Shown piece by piece: positions 1-8,904 of a stretch of 61,871 nucleotides of DNA (position 1 is the stretch's first letter; each line of letters opens with the position of its first letter). The notes beneath the pieces are model-generated. The model was not told the DNA's origin and did not search any database. It saw only the letters and a list, made by a program, of their open reading frames with translations. Origin of the DNA: Bacteroidota bacterium (lineage in GTDB: Bacteria; Bacteroidota; Bacteroidia; Bacteroidales; WCHB1-69); the NCBI GenBank assembly GCA_023413895.1, contig JAEZOU010000045.1:1-61871 (forward strand), read 5' to 3'. The translations under genes and the position numbers were made by a program.

Positions 1-1006
1 TCAGTCTATATTTTTCAAAGGAGGTGTTCCCTAAAGTTAGAGAGTTTAATATCTGCAAGTCTCCTTCTGAAAGTTTGTAGCCAAATGGGATATTCACATC
101 AATTTTTAATCTCTCTGAAAGATTTAAGATGCGGTAATTGTCACGACGAACTTCCAAAACTAGAGTTTGTGTCAATTTTATTACTCCCATAAGATTCCGC
201 GTATTATTGTAGGTAAGAAGATAGCAATTTTTATTTTTTTGTGTTATTTTCCAATGTTTTACATCTTCATAATATCGGAAAATAAGTTGTTCTAAGTCTA
301 AAGTCCACATCTCTTTATGTAGGTTTGTTTCTTCGTTCCCGAATGTGGCAAAACCTTTCTGTTCTTTTTTTGAAAATGAGGAGAGTTCTACCTGTTTCAG
401 CGATTCTTTCAATGTAGGTTCAACGTAACGTTTAAATTTTTCCACCTTCATATATACCGAATCACGACCTCTACCCAATCGGTTGGGATATTCTGTAATG
501 GTACCAATGGCTTCCTCCATTAGTAGTACCTCTTTTCCCGTTCCTGTGGTCATATCAGAAACTACATTGTATGTAATAGGTTTGTTTGGAAAATCAACTT
601 TCAATTGGGCATATACTTTCTCAAGAATTGTTCGTTTCTCTTTTTTACTGAACTTTTTCTGGTTTTGTGTTGGAGGTTCTACAGCGATAGTGTGCAGCAT
701 TACGGGCTGTGGTGTCATCTTAACATCAATTTGCCGATTCTTCGCAAATGAGTTTATCTCAATCTGTTTTTGTTCATAACCTACTAATGAAAAAAGAAGA
801 ATGTCACGGTTTGAAATCTCTACTTCTAAACTATAATTTCCTGATACATCAGTAATTGTACCATACGTCGGCTGATTTTTCAAATAGACAGATACATGTT
901 GCAAAGGCTGTCCCTTTTCGTTGGTTACTTTTCCTGAAAGGGTAATTCCATAGGAAGATAGTAACGCTAAAACACAAAATAGTGTAAATAGAAAAAACTT
1001 TTTCAT
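1..1006 (-). CDS. Carboxypeptidase-regulatory-like domain protein, secreted, cut by the window edge
   Basis: The reading frame is open from an ATG at 1006 to the first base of the window, so about 335 N-terminal residues are visible and the C-terminus is missing. Residues 1-20 form a signal peptide (MKKFFLFTLFCVLALLSSYG). Residues about 22-100 look like the beta-sandwich CarboxypepD_reg-like domain (SGKVTNEKGQPLQHVSVYL, then TDVSGNYSL and LLFSLVGYE). In Bacteroidota this domain often precedes a TonB-dependent barrel or occurs in periplasmic and surface proteins. No TonB plug is seen in the visible part, and the rest (about 100-335) is not recognised. It is probably exported; substrate and role are unknown. 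Confidence 0.8.
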   Translation of the reverse strand, partial: MKKFFLFTLFCVLALLSSYGITLSGKVTNEKGQPLQHVSVYLKNQPTYGTITDVSGNYSLEVEISNRDILLFSLVGYEQKQIEINSFAKNRQIDVKMTPQPVMLHTIAVEPPTQNQKKFSKKEKRTILEKVYAQLKVDFPNKPITYNVVSDMTTGTGKEVLLMEEAIGTITEYPNRLGRGRDSVYMKVEKFKRYVEPTLKESLKQVELSSFSKKEQKGFATFGNEETNLHKEMWTLDLEQLIFRYYEDVKHWKITQKNKNCYLLTYNNTRNLMGVIKLTQTLVLEVRRDNYRILNLSERLKIDVNIPFGYKLSEGDLQILNSLTLGNTSFEKYRL

Positions 1007-1098
1007 ACGTGCTTTTTATTAATATCGTAAAAAACAGAATATTATTATAACACGTAACTATAAAGATGTTTTGTAAAGGTAGAATTTAATTTAAAATC

Positions 1099-1950
1099 CT
1101 ACTTTCGGAATTTTTCCATCCAGCTGATAATCTTGTAGGTTAGCACTGCCGCTAATGCATCAGAAGCTTTGCTATCAGGTAACGGGCAGAGTTCGACAAC
1201 GTCAAAAGCTACAACTTTTTTGGTTTTGAAAAGTAGTTCCAATAGATCAATGAGTTCATACCAAAACAATCCACCGGGGAGTGGAGTTCCTGTTGCGGGT
1301 AATACGGAAGGGTCCAATCCATCTAAGTCAATGGTAAGATACACATTTTCTCCTAATCTGTTCATCACCTTTTGCATCCAATCTTTATCGTGACGGATTT
1401 TATGTGCGTAAAACAGATTTTCTTCTACTACAGCGTCCATCTCTTCGGTGCAGATACTACGGATGCCGACCTGAACTACATTGGCAACCTCTTGTGCGCG
1501 GCGCATTACGCAGGCGTGATTGTTTTTTGATCCGTGATACGATTCTCTCAAGTCAGCATGCGCATCTATTTGCAGAACGGAAAGGTTTTCAAAGCTTTCG
1601 CTAACGGCTCGAATTGCGCCGATAGAAACGGAGTGCTCGCCACCCAAAACGCCAATACTTTTCCCTTTTTGCAAAAAATGAGAAACTCGCTGATATACAG
1701 ATTCTTCCATTGCCTCTGGAGAGGAAAAATCGTACAAATACTTGTCGGTATAAATACCAGCAGTATAAGCTTCTGTTTCAGTATTGACATCGTATAACTC
1801 AATGCTGTCTGATGCATCAATAATAGCCTGAGGACCTTTGTCTGCTCCTTTTTGGAAAGTACTAGTAGCATCATAAGGAATAGGCAACAATACATATTGA
1901 GCATTTTCCTCTTTCGAGAACTGCTCGTCCATATCTAAAAAATATTCCAT
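1099..1950 (-). CDS. speB: Agmatinase / arginase-family ureohydrolase
   Basis: This 283-residue protein has the binuclear-manganese ureohydrolase signatures in order: GGEHS (103-107, ligand H106), DAHAD (129-133) and TIDLDGLDPS (206-215, ligands D208 and D210). The family hydrolyses a guanidino group to urea. Agmatinase, which makes putrescine from agmatine, is the usual assignment for Bacteroidota proteins of this length, but substrate cannot be fixed from motifs alone (formiminoglutamase and guanidinobutyrase are relatives). Its ATG overlaps the stop of the upstream MFS gene by one base (TAATG), so the two are probably translationally coupled. Cytoplasmic; polyamine or arginine metabolism. 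Confidence 0.85.
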   Translation of the reverse strand: MEYFLDMDEQFSKEENAQYVLLPIPYDATSTFQKGADKGPQAIIDASDSIELYDVNTETEAYTAGIYTDKYLYDFSSPEAMEESVYQRVSHFLQKGKSIGVLGGEHSVSIGAIRAVSESFENLSVLQIDAHADLRESYHGSKNNHACVMRRAQEVANVVQVGIRSICTEEMDAVVEENLFYAHKIRHDKDWMQKVMNRLGENVYLTIDLDGLDPSVLPATGTPLPGGLFWYELIDLLELLFKTKKVVAFDVVELCPLPDSKASDALAAVLTYKIISWMEKFRK

Positions 1951-3140
1951 TATCTCTTATTTTTGAAAGCAACCAAAGCGATATAACCCAAGCAGATTAA
2001 CGTTACGATAAAGGCATATTTAGGATTTATGTTAGCCGCAGCTCCAGTTGCCAATGGCACAATAGCTGCACCAACAATAGCTGTAACCATCAAACCAGAA
2101 ATTTCATTGGACATTTGCGGTTTTTTATCAATAGCAATGGAGAAAATTAGTGGGAAGATATTAGCAAAACCGATACCAATTAGCAAGAAACTCAACCAAG
2201 TTGTAATACTATTATATGGCATAAATAGGAAGAGATTTCCGATAACAGATATGATAAGTGTAATCCATAAGAAGTGGTTAGGTTTGATAAATCTCAAGGT
2301 GATTCCACCTAATAATCTACCGATGAAGAGTGAAACAATAAGTACAATATTTCCTACAGAAGATGGAATATTAGGGTTGTTTTCCAACAAGATAGATGGA
2401 ATTCGGTTGAACATAGAAGCTTCTGCGCCACAATAGAAGAAAATTCCGAAGAACATCATTAGGATATATGGATCGCCCAATGCCTTCATGCAGTTGGCAA
2501 GTGTAGTGGGTTGCTCACCTTCCATCTTCTTATTGGGTACAAAAATAATAACCAAAATCAATGTAATCAATAAGATAATAGCGAAAATAGGGAAGAGGAT
2601 ACGAAAACCGATATTCATACTTTCACCATTTTCTGTAATTAATGTAAACCATTGGTTATTAATTAAATGTATTGCCATTAAGGAGACAATCAAAGAGGTG
2701 GATAACGTTCCGATTGCTTTAATAGCTTGTGCAAAAGAGAGGTTGCTAGAGTATTTCCCTTCTGCTGAAACATCACGCATCAGCGGATTGCCTGCTACTT
2801 GCAAAATAGCAGCACCTGCACCCATTAGTAGAACAGCAACTAAAATGACAGGGAAATTAAATGCTACTATAGGAAGAATTGCACCTAACAGAAAGAAAAT
2901 TAAACCGATTGTAAGCATCTTCTTTTTCCCGATTTTAGATTGTTGCACGCCCATGGGAATAGAAAGAACGCCAAACATAATCATTCCGGCAAAAGATACT
3001 AATGATGCAGTGAAAGGAGATATGCCAAATGCTTTTTCTACAACCGATACCAATTGACCCGCTGCATCGCCAAACCCCATAGCTAAGAAAACAAGAAAAA
3101 TTGCAATTAACGATAGTTGACTTTGTGCTGTTTTATTCAT
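1950..3140 (-). CDS. MFS transporter, FucP/GluP-like sugar permease
   Basis: The 396-residue protein is almost entirely hydrophobic, with about 12 membrane segments. It resembles the FucP-type branch of the major facilitator superfamily: it has an early FGDAAGQL segment, a loop with basic residues after the second helix (QQSKIGKKK), and QVAGNPLMRDVSAEGK near the fifth. This family is typically sugar:proton symporters (fucose, glucose, galactose). The gene is coupled by a one-base overlap to the agmatinase-like gene, an odd partner for a sugar permease, so a different substrate such as an amine or a nucleoside is possible. No sugar catabolic genes lie nearby. Confidence 0.75.
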   Translation of the reverse strand: MNKTAQSQLSLIAIFLVFLAMGFGDAAGQLVSVVEKAFGISPFTASLVSFAGMIMFGVLSIPMGVQQSKIGKKKMLTIGLIFFLLGAILPIVAFNFPVILVAVLLMGAGAAILQVAGNPLMRDVSAEGKYSSNLSFAQAIKAIGTLSTSLIVSLMAIHLINNQWFTLITENGESMNIGFRILFPIFAIILLITLILVIIFVPNKKMEGEQPTTLANCMKALGDPYILMMFFGIFFYCGAEASMFNRIPSILLENNPNIPSSVGNIVLIVSLFIGRLLGGITLRFIKPNHFLWITLIISVIGNLFLFMPYNSITTWLSFLLIGIGFANIFPLIFSIAIDKKPQMSNEISGLMVTAIVGAAIVPLATGAAANINPKYAFIVTLICLGYIALVAFKNKR

Positions 3141-3156
3141 CTTGAAAATATTAAAT

Positions 3157-3549
3157 TTATATTTCTATGCTTTTCATTAATTTAGGATTAAAGGAGGAAT
3201 AGGATACTTTTATAGAAACGCCCGACAATTTTCCTCCCAATGCAGGATTTAATTTGGTTATCTGCACTTCGGCTGCTAAAATTTGAGGATATTCTTCTTT
3301 TAGCATATCTAAAATATTGTAACTGAGTCGTTCTACAGTGTTTACAGAGTTTTTCATCACCTCTTTTATCTTTAGGTAAACTTCTCTGTAGTCCACCGCT
3401 TCTTTTACATCATCTTTAACGGCAACGGAAGCTATTTCACATTTGTAGGTTAGATCCACGCGGAAACGGGCTCCGATGATGCGTTCCTCTTTGAAGCACC
3501 CGTGATGCCCTAAAAATTCCATACCTTGCAGTTGGAAAGTTCCTATCAT
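3157..3549 (-). CDS. folB: Dihydroneopterin aldolase
   Basis: At 130 residues this has the normal length of FolB. It converts 7,8-dihydroneopterin to 6-hydroxymethyl-7,8-dihydropterin and glycolaldehyde in folate synthesis. Visible family features are the N-terminal GHHGCFKEER segment with the substrate-binding glutamate (E21/E22), the DYREVY segment (53-58), and the late ITKLNPAL stretch carrying the expected catalytic lysine (K99). It lies 11 bases downstream of typA and just upstream of the MFS gene, all on the minus strand. No other folate gene is adjacent. Confidence 0.9.
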   Translation of the reverse strand: MIGTFQLQGMEFLGHHGCFKEERIIGARFRVDLTYKCEIASVAVKDDVKEAVDYREVYLKIKEVMKNSVNTVERLSYNILDMLKEEYPQILAAEVQITKLNPALGGKLSGVSIKVSYSSFNPKLMKSIEI

Positions 3550-3560
3550 AAAATTCCTTT

Positions 3561-5366
3561 TTATTCGTTTTTCTTCATTCTCTTGCGCTCAGTTTCATCT
3601 AAAATAATCTTTCTTAAGCGTAGAGATTTAGGAGTAATTTCCAAATATTCATCTTTCCCAATTTGCTCCATGTATTCTTCCAAAGATAATTTGATGGCAG
3701 GAGCTATTCTTACTTTTTCGTCAGAACCAGCAGCGCGCATATTGCTCAATTTCTTTGATTTACATACATTTACTACCAAATCGTCCTGACGGATATGTTC
3801 ACCAATTACCTGACCAGCATATACATCTTCACCAGGTTCGATATAGAACGAGCCTCTATCCTGCAACTTATCCACAGCGTATGCGTATGCGGTTCCTGTT
3901 TCCATTGCAATTAGTGCGCCTGCGTGGCGTCCTGGAATATCACCTTTCCAAGGTTGATATTCTAGAAGTTGATGGGACATAATCGCTTCTCCTTCCGTAG
4001 CGGTGAGAATTTGATTTCTCAAACCTATAATACCACGAGATGGAATATGGAAATTCAAGTGAATTCTATCATTAAGTGTGTCAACAGAAATTAAATCTCC
4101 TTTTTTTCGAGAAACAAAATCGATAACACGGCTTTGGAAGTTTTCGGGTACTAAAACGGTTAACAACTCGATTGGCTCGCAAAGTTTACCATCAATTTCT
4201 TTCGTAATTACCTTAGGCTGACCTACTTGCAATTCGTATCCTTCGCGTCTCATTGTTTCAACTAAGATGGAGAGGTGGAGAATTCCGCGACCATATACAT
4301 TTAACATTTCAGGAGATCCTGTTTCTTCAATACTCATCGCTAAGTTTTTCTCCAATTCAGCAAATAATCTTTCTCGCACGTGGCGTGAGGTTACATACTT
4401 ACCTTCTCTTCCGAAGAAAGGAGAATTGTTGATAGTGAACAACATACTCATCGTTGGCTCATCTACTTTGATAGGTGGAAGTTGTTCTGGATTTTCAAAA
4501 TCTGCTACGGTATCGCCAATTTCAAAATTGTCAAGACCTAAAATTGCACAGATTTCACCTGGGTAAATGGTTGATTTCATCTTCTCTTTTCCTAAACCTT
4601 CAAAAACATAAAGTTCTTTAATTTTAGAAGGTACAATGGAACCATCACGTTTTACGAGAGAAACATTTTGTCCCCATTCTAAAGTTCCACGTTTCAATCT
4701 TCCTACGGCAATTCTACCTACATACGAAGAGTAATCCAAGGAGGAAATCATCATTTGAAGGTTTCCTTCATCTGATTTAGGTTCAGGAATATGTTTGATA
4801 ATCGTGTCTAAAAGATAGCTAATGTCATGAGTTGGAGTTTTCCAATCTGGTCCCATCCAACCCTCTTTTGCAGAACCATAAACAGTTGGAAAATCCAATT
4901 GGTCGTCGTTAGCGCCTAAATTGAACATAAGTTCAAAAACAGCCTCTTGGGTATATTCTGGATTACAATTAGGTTTATCAACTTTATTGATAACTACAAT
5001 TGGTTTAAGACCTAATTCTATAGCTTTTTGTGTTACAAAACGGGTTTGTGGCATTGGGCCTTCAAAAGCATCAACAACCAAAAGTACACCATCAGCCATA
5101 TTCAATACACGTTCTACTTCACCACCAAAATCACTGTGGCCAGGAGTATCTATCACGTTGATTTTATAGTCATTATATCTTACAGAAACGTTCTTCGACA
5201 AGATTGTAATTCCTCGTTCGCGCTCCAAATCATTATTATCAAGTACTAACTCTTGAACTTGTTGATTAGAGCGGAAAAGATTGGATTGATATAAAATTCT
5301 ATCCACTAAAGTGGTCTTTCCGTGGTCAACGTGCGCAATGATTGCTATATTTCTAATTTTTTGCAT
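3561..5366 (-). CDS. typA: Ribosome-binding translational GTPase TypA/BipA
   Basis: The 601-residue protein is a complete TypA/BipA. The GTPase domain shows HVDHGKTTL (G1, residues about 11-19), DTPGHSDFGGEVERVL (G3) and NKVDKP (G4). EF-Tu-like domain 2, EF-G-like domain V and the BipA-specific C-terminal region follow (SRGIIGLRNQILTATEGEA, GKDEYLEITPKSLRLRK). BipA binds the ribosome and supports 50S assembly at low temperature and under stress. It sits upstream of folB with an 11-base gap. The 95-base space above it contains only a weak ATGGT/ACCAT hairpin and no convincing terminator. Confidence 0.96.
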   Translation of the reverse strand: MQKIRNIAIIAHVDHGKTTLVDRILYQSNLFRSNQQVQELVLDNNDLERERGITILSKNVSVRYNDYKINVIDTPGHSDFGGEVERVLNMADGVLLVVDAFEGPMPQTRFVTQKAIELGLKPIVVINKVDKPNCNPEYTQEAVFELMFNLGANDDQLDFPTVYGSAKEGWMGPDWKTPTHDISYLLDTIIKHIPEPKSDEGNLQMMISSLDYSSYVGRIAVGRLKRGTLEWGQNVSLVKRDGSIVPSKIKELYVFEGLGKEKMKSTIYPGEICAILGLDNFEIGDTVADFENPEQLPPIKVDEPTMSMLFTINNSPFFGREGKYVTSRHVRERLFAELEKNLAMSIEETGSPEMLNVYGRGILHLSILVETMRREGYELQVGQPKVITKEIDGKLCEPIELLTVLVPENFQSRVIDFVSRKKGDLISVDTLNDRIHLNFHIPSRGIIGLRNQILTATEGEAIMSHQLLEYQPWKGDIPGRHAGALIAMETGTAYAYAVDKLQDRGSFYIEPGEDVYAGQVIGEHIRQDDLVVNVCKSKKLSNMRAAGSDEKVRIAPAIKLSLEEYMEQIGKDEYLEITPKSLRLRKIILDETERKRMKKNE

Positions 5367-5461
5367 TTTATCAAATTTATTTACATTAATAACCCCGAAT
5401 GGTAAAAACCATCAGATGAGAATTTTCTAAGTAAAAAGATTAAAAGAAACGATGTAATAAC

Positions 5462-5749
5462 CTATTCTTGATCTTCGTTTTTTTTAGTTTTGGGATGATA
5501 CATAATTGCGAAAATCTCAATAACTAAACCGATTACCATTAAAAGAGGTGCTATTCGTAATCTTTTAACATTAAAGATTTCAGGGTTGAAAGTTTCTGGA
5601 TTTTCGGAACCACCACCTACCAAAAGAATATAACCTAAGGCAAGTATAACCACACCCACAATCATCAAAATGTAATTAACTTTTCTAAAAAGTGGAACTT
5701 TGTTTTTATCGGAATTATTTTTTTCGTTGTAAGATAATAATTTTGCCAT
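5462..5749 (-). CDS. DUF3098 small membrane protein
   Basis: This 95-residue protein has a short charged N-terminus, two membrane helices (about 26-46 and 68-86) and a polar loop (VGGGSENPETFNPEIFN). The pattern matches DUF3098, a Bacteroidota family of unknown function commonly encoded next to ftsX. Here it begins five bases after the ftsX stop and is presumably co-transcribed. The conserved linkage suggests a role with FtsX in division or envelope work, but that is inference. The undecaprenyl-diphosphatase gene that often follows in related genomes is absent here. Confidence 0.8.
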   Translation of the reverse strand: MAKLLSYNEKNNSDKNKVPLFRKVNYILMIVGVVILALGYILLVGGGSENPETFNPEIFNVKRLRIAPLLMVIGLVIEIFAIMYHPKTKKNEDQE

Positions 5750-5754
5750 AAATA

Positions 5755-6639
5755 TTATAGATAAAGTCTGTCTGTATTTATTTTAATGTATTTATTAACG
5801 GAATATAGAGATACCAAGATAGTAAATAGGATTGAAAGCAAGAAAATTCCTGCCAAAAGAATTGAGATTTCTAAAATATAGTCGAAATTAACCATTACAG
5901 GAATATGAATATTTCCCAAATAGAGGAGACCAGCTAGCATAATAATAGCAAGAATTCCTCCCAAAACTCCTTGAACAAAACCTTTAAAAACGAAAGGACG
6001 GCGAACAAATCCTTTGGTTGCACCTACTAACATCATACTACGGATTCCAAATCTTTTAGCATAGATTTGTAAGCGTATGTAATTTGCAATCAATATCATA
6101 GATATAATCATAAAGATAGCACAGATAATAAAAATGATGATTTGTACCTTCATGAAATTATTCAGTACACTTTTCACAATGGAATCGGGATACTCAATAT
6201 CTTTCACTTCAGAATTTTTCATAATATCACGTTCAATCACTGCCAAAGAGTCGCTATTAGCATATTCAGGAGTTACACTAAAGATGATAGTAGCATTAAT
6301 AGGATTAGGAATAACCTCTGTAAAGTCGTTGCCAAGAATCTTTTTAGCTATTTCTGTATTTTCACTTTTTGAAGAGAAGCGTGATGCAGCTACATAATGT
6401 TTCATCTTGAGTTGTTGCTCGTATGCCATTACATCAGCTTCGCGAACCTCAGAATAGAAAAGTACTTCTACCTCTATTTTTTTCGATAAATCTTGAATAT
6501 ATTTTGTTGAGAAAAAGGCTACATATACCAAAATACCGATAAAGAAAATGGTAATTGCGATACTAAAAACCGACCATGCTGCAGAAAAGGCAATGCGTGC
6601 TCGTGTAATTCTATCTATGGAATCCGGATATTTACTCAT
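5755..6639 (-). CDS. ftsX: Cell division protein FtsX (ABC-type permease-like)
   Basis: This is a 294-residue protein of FtsX length. The topology fits: one helix near residues 20-45, an extracytoplasmic domain of about 115 residues (from STKYIQDLSKKIEVEVLFY), then three helices near 163-187, 218-243 and 258-282. The last part contains the permease-type segment RFGIRSMMLVGATKGFVRRPF typical of FtsX/MacB-like permeases. FtsX with the ATPase FtsE controls cell-wall hydrolase activators during division. ftsE is not next to it, as is usual in this phylum. Upstream, 13 bases away, lies a membrane-anchored coiled-coil protein; downstream is DUF3098. The three probably form one operon. Confidence 0.92.
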   Translation of the reverse strand: MSKYPDSIDRITRARIAFSAAWSVFSIAITIFFIGILVYVAFFSTKYIQDLSKKIEVEVLFYSEVREADVMAYEQQLKMKHYVAASRFSSKSENTEIAKKILGNDFTEVIPNPINATIIFSVTPEYANSDSLAVIERDIMKNSEVKDIEYPDSIVKSVLNNFMKVQIIIFIICAIFMIISMILIANYIRLQIYAKRFGIRSMMLVGATKGFVRRPFVFKGFVQGVLGGILAIIMLAGLLYLGNIHIPVMVNFDYILEISILLAGIFLLSILFTILVSLYSVNKYIKINTDRLYL

Positions 6640-6652
6640 TGTATATCAAAAA

Positions 6653-7582
6653 TTAGCGAAGATTGAGAATAGTTTCTCCTAACATAATATCATCAGTAAA
6701 TACTTGAATTGAGTAATTACCTTTGATAGCCTTATCTTTATCCTTAAGATCCCAAACTAAGGAGCAGGAGTGTGCGGATCCATCAAAGTTAACCGTTTGT
6801 TTAACAGTGTATTGTAAGCGCTCTCCATTATGAATGAATGAGTAGGCGTCACCAGCGCCCGATGTAATGATTCTGCCAGTTCCAGGAATGGCAATGCGGC
6901 AATAAACATTTACAGGACCTGCTGGAATTAAACTATTTTCACTCAAAATGAAAGTAGTTTTGAGACTTTCTACGCGAGACGCCTTTTCAGTAATTACCTC
7001 TTCACCATTATTTTTGTGATAAACACCGCGACAGTTGATATTATATGCTTTATGAACGGCTGCAGTATTTATTTTGTCGGTCAACGCCTTATTACTTTCT
7101 TGAACTTCGGCATATTGCTGTTGAGATTGAGCTAAATTTTCTTTTACTTTGATATTTTCCTCTTTCAACAACTTGTTTTCGGTATAAAGTTGATCGATTT
7201 GGTCAACATATTCTTTAGCGATATTTTGCAAGCGTAGTAATTGTTTTCTAATTTTTCGTGTATCTTCTTGTGCAGCAATTAACTTTTCAATTTCTGCTGC
7301 ATTGGCAAGGATGATACTATCTTTTTCAGAAAGTTGGGAGGTGAGGTCTCCATATTCTTGTTTAATCTTTTCATGGTCAGCTAACAAGTTGTCTAGCTCA
7401 ACTTGTAAACAAGCATTTTGTTGTTCAACTTCTTGAAACTCTGTATTGAGTACAGGTTTACCAATGAATCCAAAATAGATAGTTGTTGCGAAAAAGATTC
7501 CTGCAAGAACACCTAAAAGAATGACCCATTTTTGTAATGGATTTTTTTCTGATTTTTGCTGATTAGTTCCTCTTATTTCCAT
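6653..7582 (-). CDS. Membrane-anchored coiled-coil protein upstream of ftsX
   Basis: The protein is 309 residues from the ATG at 7582. I chose this start because it lies downstream of a good promoter box (7620-7627), whereas the longer frame would begin inside the divergent comF-type gene. Residues about 19-41 form one membrane helix (VILLGVLAGIFFATTIYFGF). Residues about 50-165 are a long coiled coil rich in E, Q, L and K. The last 125 residues are beta-rich with no domain I recognise. The topology suggests an inner-membrane anchor with a periplasmic rod and head. Close linkage to ftsX invites comparison with EnvC/PcsB-type partners, but no LytM or CHAP domain is visible. Confidence 0.8.
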   Translation of the reverse strand: MEIRGTNQQKSEKNPLQKWVILLGVLAGIFFATTIYFGFIGKPVLNTEFQEVEQQNACLQVELDNLLADHEKIKQEYGDLTSQLSEKDSIILANAAEIEKLIAAQEDTRKIRKQLLRLQNIAKEYVDQIDQLYTENKLLKEENIKVKENLAQSQQQYAEVQESNKALTDKINTAAVHKAYNINCRGVYHKNNGEEVITEKASRVESLKTTFILSENSLIPAGPVNVYCRIAIPGTGRIITSGAGDAYSFIHNGERLQYTVKQTVNFDGSAHSCSLVWDLKDKDKAIKGNYSIQVFTDDIMLGETILNLR

Positions 7583-7591
7583 ATTATTTTG

Positions 7592-7599
7592 TATTTTTG
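7592..7599 (+). promoter_or_regulatory. Candidate -7 box for the ComF-type gene
   Basis: The plus strand reads TATTTTTG here, about 47 bases before the GTG start at 7647. It faces the opposing box at 7620-7627, so transcripts from the two would overlap for a few tens of bases. Confidence 0.35.
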
Positions 7600-7619
7600 T
7601 TTCCCTAAAATATAATCTG

Positions 7620-7627
7620 CAAAAATA
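7620..7627 (-). promoter_or_regulatory. Candidate Bacteroidota -7 box for the coiled-coil/ftsX operon
   Basis: On the minus strand this reads TATTTTTG, a match to the TAnnTTTG consensus, about 37 bases before the ATG at 7582. No clear -33 TTG was confirmed. Confidence 0.45.
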
Positions 7628-7646
7628 ACAATAATATTGTAATCTC

Positions 7647-8345
7647 GTGAAAAAAAACTGCACTTTCTTACAAAATTTACTATCATTATTCTATCCCCGT
7701 CTCTGTTTAAACTGCCAAACACTTCTTCATGAAAAAGAAGAGTTTTTTTGTATGGAATGTTCACACAATCTTCCAGAAACAAAATATCACTTGCAAGAGT
7801 CTAATCCTTTGGATCAAATTTTTATAGGTCGAGTTTCTGTTTATAATACTTTTTCCTATCTTTTTTTTCGTAAAGGGACCTCTACCCAAGCCATTTTACA
7901 TGCGTTGAAATATCGTGGTAATAAGGAGATTGGTGAGTTTTTGGGTTATCGTTACGGACTACAATTGAGAGAATCAGGGGTGTTTCAAGATATAGACTTA
8001 ATTATTCCGATTCCATTACATCCCCGAAAGGAGAAAAAACGAGGATATAATCAGAGTGAGTGGATTGCCAAGGGGTTAAGTCGAGCATTAGGAATTGAGT
8101 ATAACACGACCTTTCTTTTTCGCAAAAGTTTTACGGATACACAAACCAAAAAGGCTCGTTTTAACAGATGGGAGAATGTAAAAGAGGTTTTTGAGATTAA
8201 AAATGGAGAGGTTTTAGAAGATAAACATATTCTACTTTGCGATGATGTTTTGACAACGGGGGCAACAATGGAAGCTGCTATTCAACAGTTTATAGGTATC
8301 AAAGATGTTAAAATTTCAGTGGTTACTTTAGCTGTAGCGAATTAA
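7647..8345 (+). CDS. ComF-family phosphoribosyltransferase-like protein
   Basis: The 232-residue protein starts with GTG. An N-terminal zinc-finger-like double-zinc ribbon is visible (C20, C23, C35, C38). A type I phosphoribosyltransferase domain follows, with the ComF segments LKYRGNKEIGEFLGYRYG and PLHPRKEKKRGYNQSE and the PRPP-binding loop LLCDDVLTTGATM near residue 200. In naturally competent bacteria ComF helps DNA uptake; in many others the role is unproven. It is transcribed alone, divergent from the coiled-coil/ftsX operon. Its last 23 bases overlap the 3' end of lspA on the other strand. Confidence 0.88.
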   Translation: MKKNCTFLQNLLSLFYPRLCLNCQTLLHEKEEFFCMECSHNLPETKYHLQESNPLDQIFIGRVSVYNTFSYLFFRKGTSTQAILHALKYRGNKEIGEFLGYRYGLQLRESGVFQDIDLIIPIPLHPRKEKKRGYNQSEWIAKGLSRALGIEYNTTFLFRKSFTDTQTKKARFNRWENVKEVFEIKNGEVLEDKHILLCDDVLTTGATMEAAIQQFIGIKDVKISVVTLAVAN

Positions 8346-8895
8346 AGATTCGCTTATTGAAGATAATCATCAATACGATACCTACAGTTACGCAACTATC
8401 TGCAATATTGAAGATTGCAGGGAAAAAATAGGAGCCTCCCCATAGCGGAAACCATTCTGGTATAGGGAAGAGGCGGAAGTAGAACATATCTACAACTTTT
8501 CCAAACATAAAGGGGGCATAGTCAAAAATGACGCCATAAAATAGGGAATCAATAATATTGCCAAGAGCACCAGCAATGATTAGTGAAAATGTGATTGCTA
8601 TAGGAAAATCTATCTTCCTATTTTTAAAGAGTTTACAGAAATAGTACCCCATAAATCCTACTACAATAATTCGTACAAATGAGAGTAGGAATTTGCCAAA
8701 TTTAGCACCTAATGACATTCCGAATGCCATCCCTTCATTTTCAATGAAGTATAATTGGAACCAAGAACCTATCAAACGAATATGGTCACCTAATTCCATA
8801 TTTGTTTTAACCCAAATTTTCAGGATTTGATCAAGGATAATAAAAACAAGAATAATGCTCGCAGAAAGGATAGCAAGTTTTCGGTTATTATTCAC
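8323..8895 (-). CDS. lspA: Lipoprotein signal peptidase (signal peptidase II)
   Basis: This 190-residue aspartic protease of the inner membrane removes signal peptides from lipidated prolipoproteins. Four helices are apparent. The catalytic aspartates sit in GALGNIIDSL (D116) and FNIADSCVTVG (D166), with the conserved FxxxxNxGMAFGM-type loop near residues 48-60. It is longer than E. coli LspA because of an extra loop around 143-160 (PIPEWFPLWGG), which is common in Bacteroidota. It starts nine bases after the stop of the DksA-like gene, an arrangement usual in this phylum. Its 3' end overlaps the convergent ComF-type gene. Confidence 0.95.
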   Translation of the reverse strand: MNNNRKLAILSASIILVFIILDQILKIWVKTNMELGDHIRLIGSWFQLYFIENEGMAFGMSLGAKFGKFLLSFVRIIVVGFMGYYFCKLFKNRKIDFPIAITFSLIIAGALGNIIDSLFYGVIFDYAPFMFGKVVDMFYFRLFPIPEWFPLWGGSYFFPAIFNIADSCVTVGIVLMIIFNKRIFNSLQLK

Positions 8896-8904
8896 TTGGC
8901 AGGA

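Noticed and set aside
483..779. 98-residue plus-strand frame near the left edge
   Set aside because: It lies entirely antisense to the partial secreted-protein gene, which has a clear signal peptide and domain match.
5399..5412. ATGGT/ACCAT hairpin between typA and DUF3098 as a terminator
   Set aside because: Only five weak base pairs and no U-tract on either strand.
7583..7663. Longer N-terminus for the coiled-coil gene upstream of ftsX
   Set aside because: The 27 extra residues are aromatic- and arginine-rich, overlap the divergent ComF-type gene start, and lie upstream of the best promoter box.
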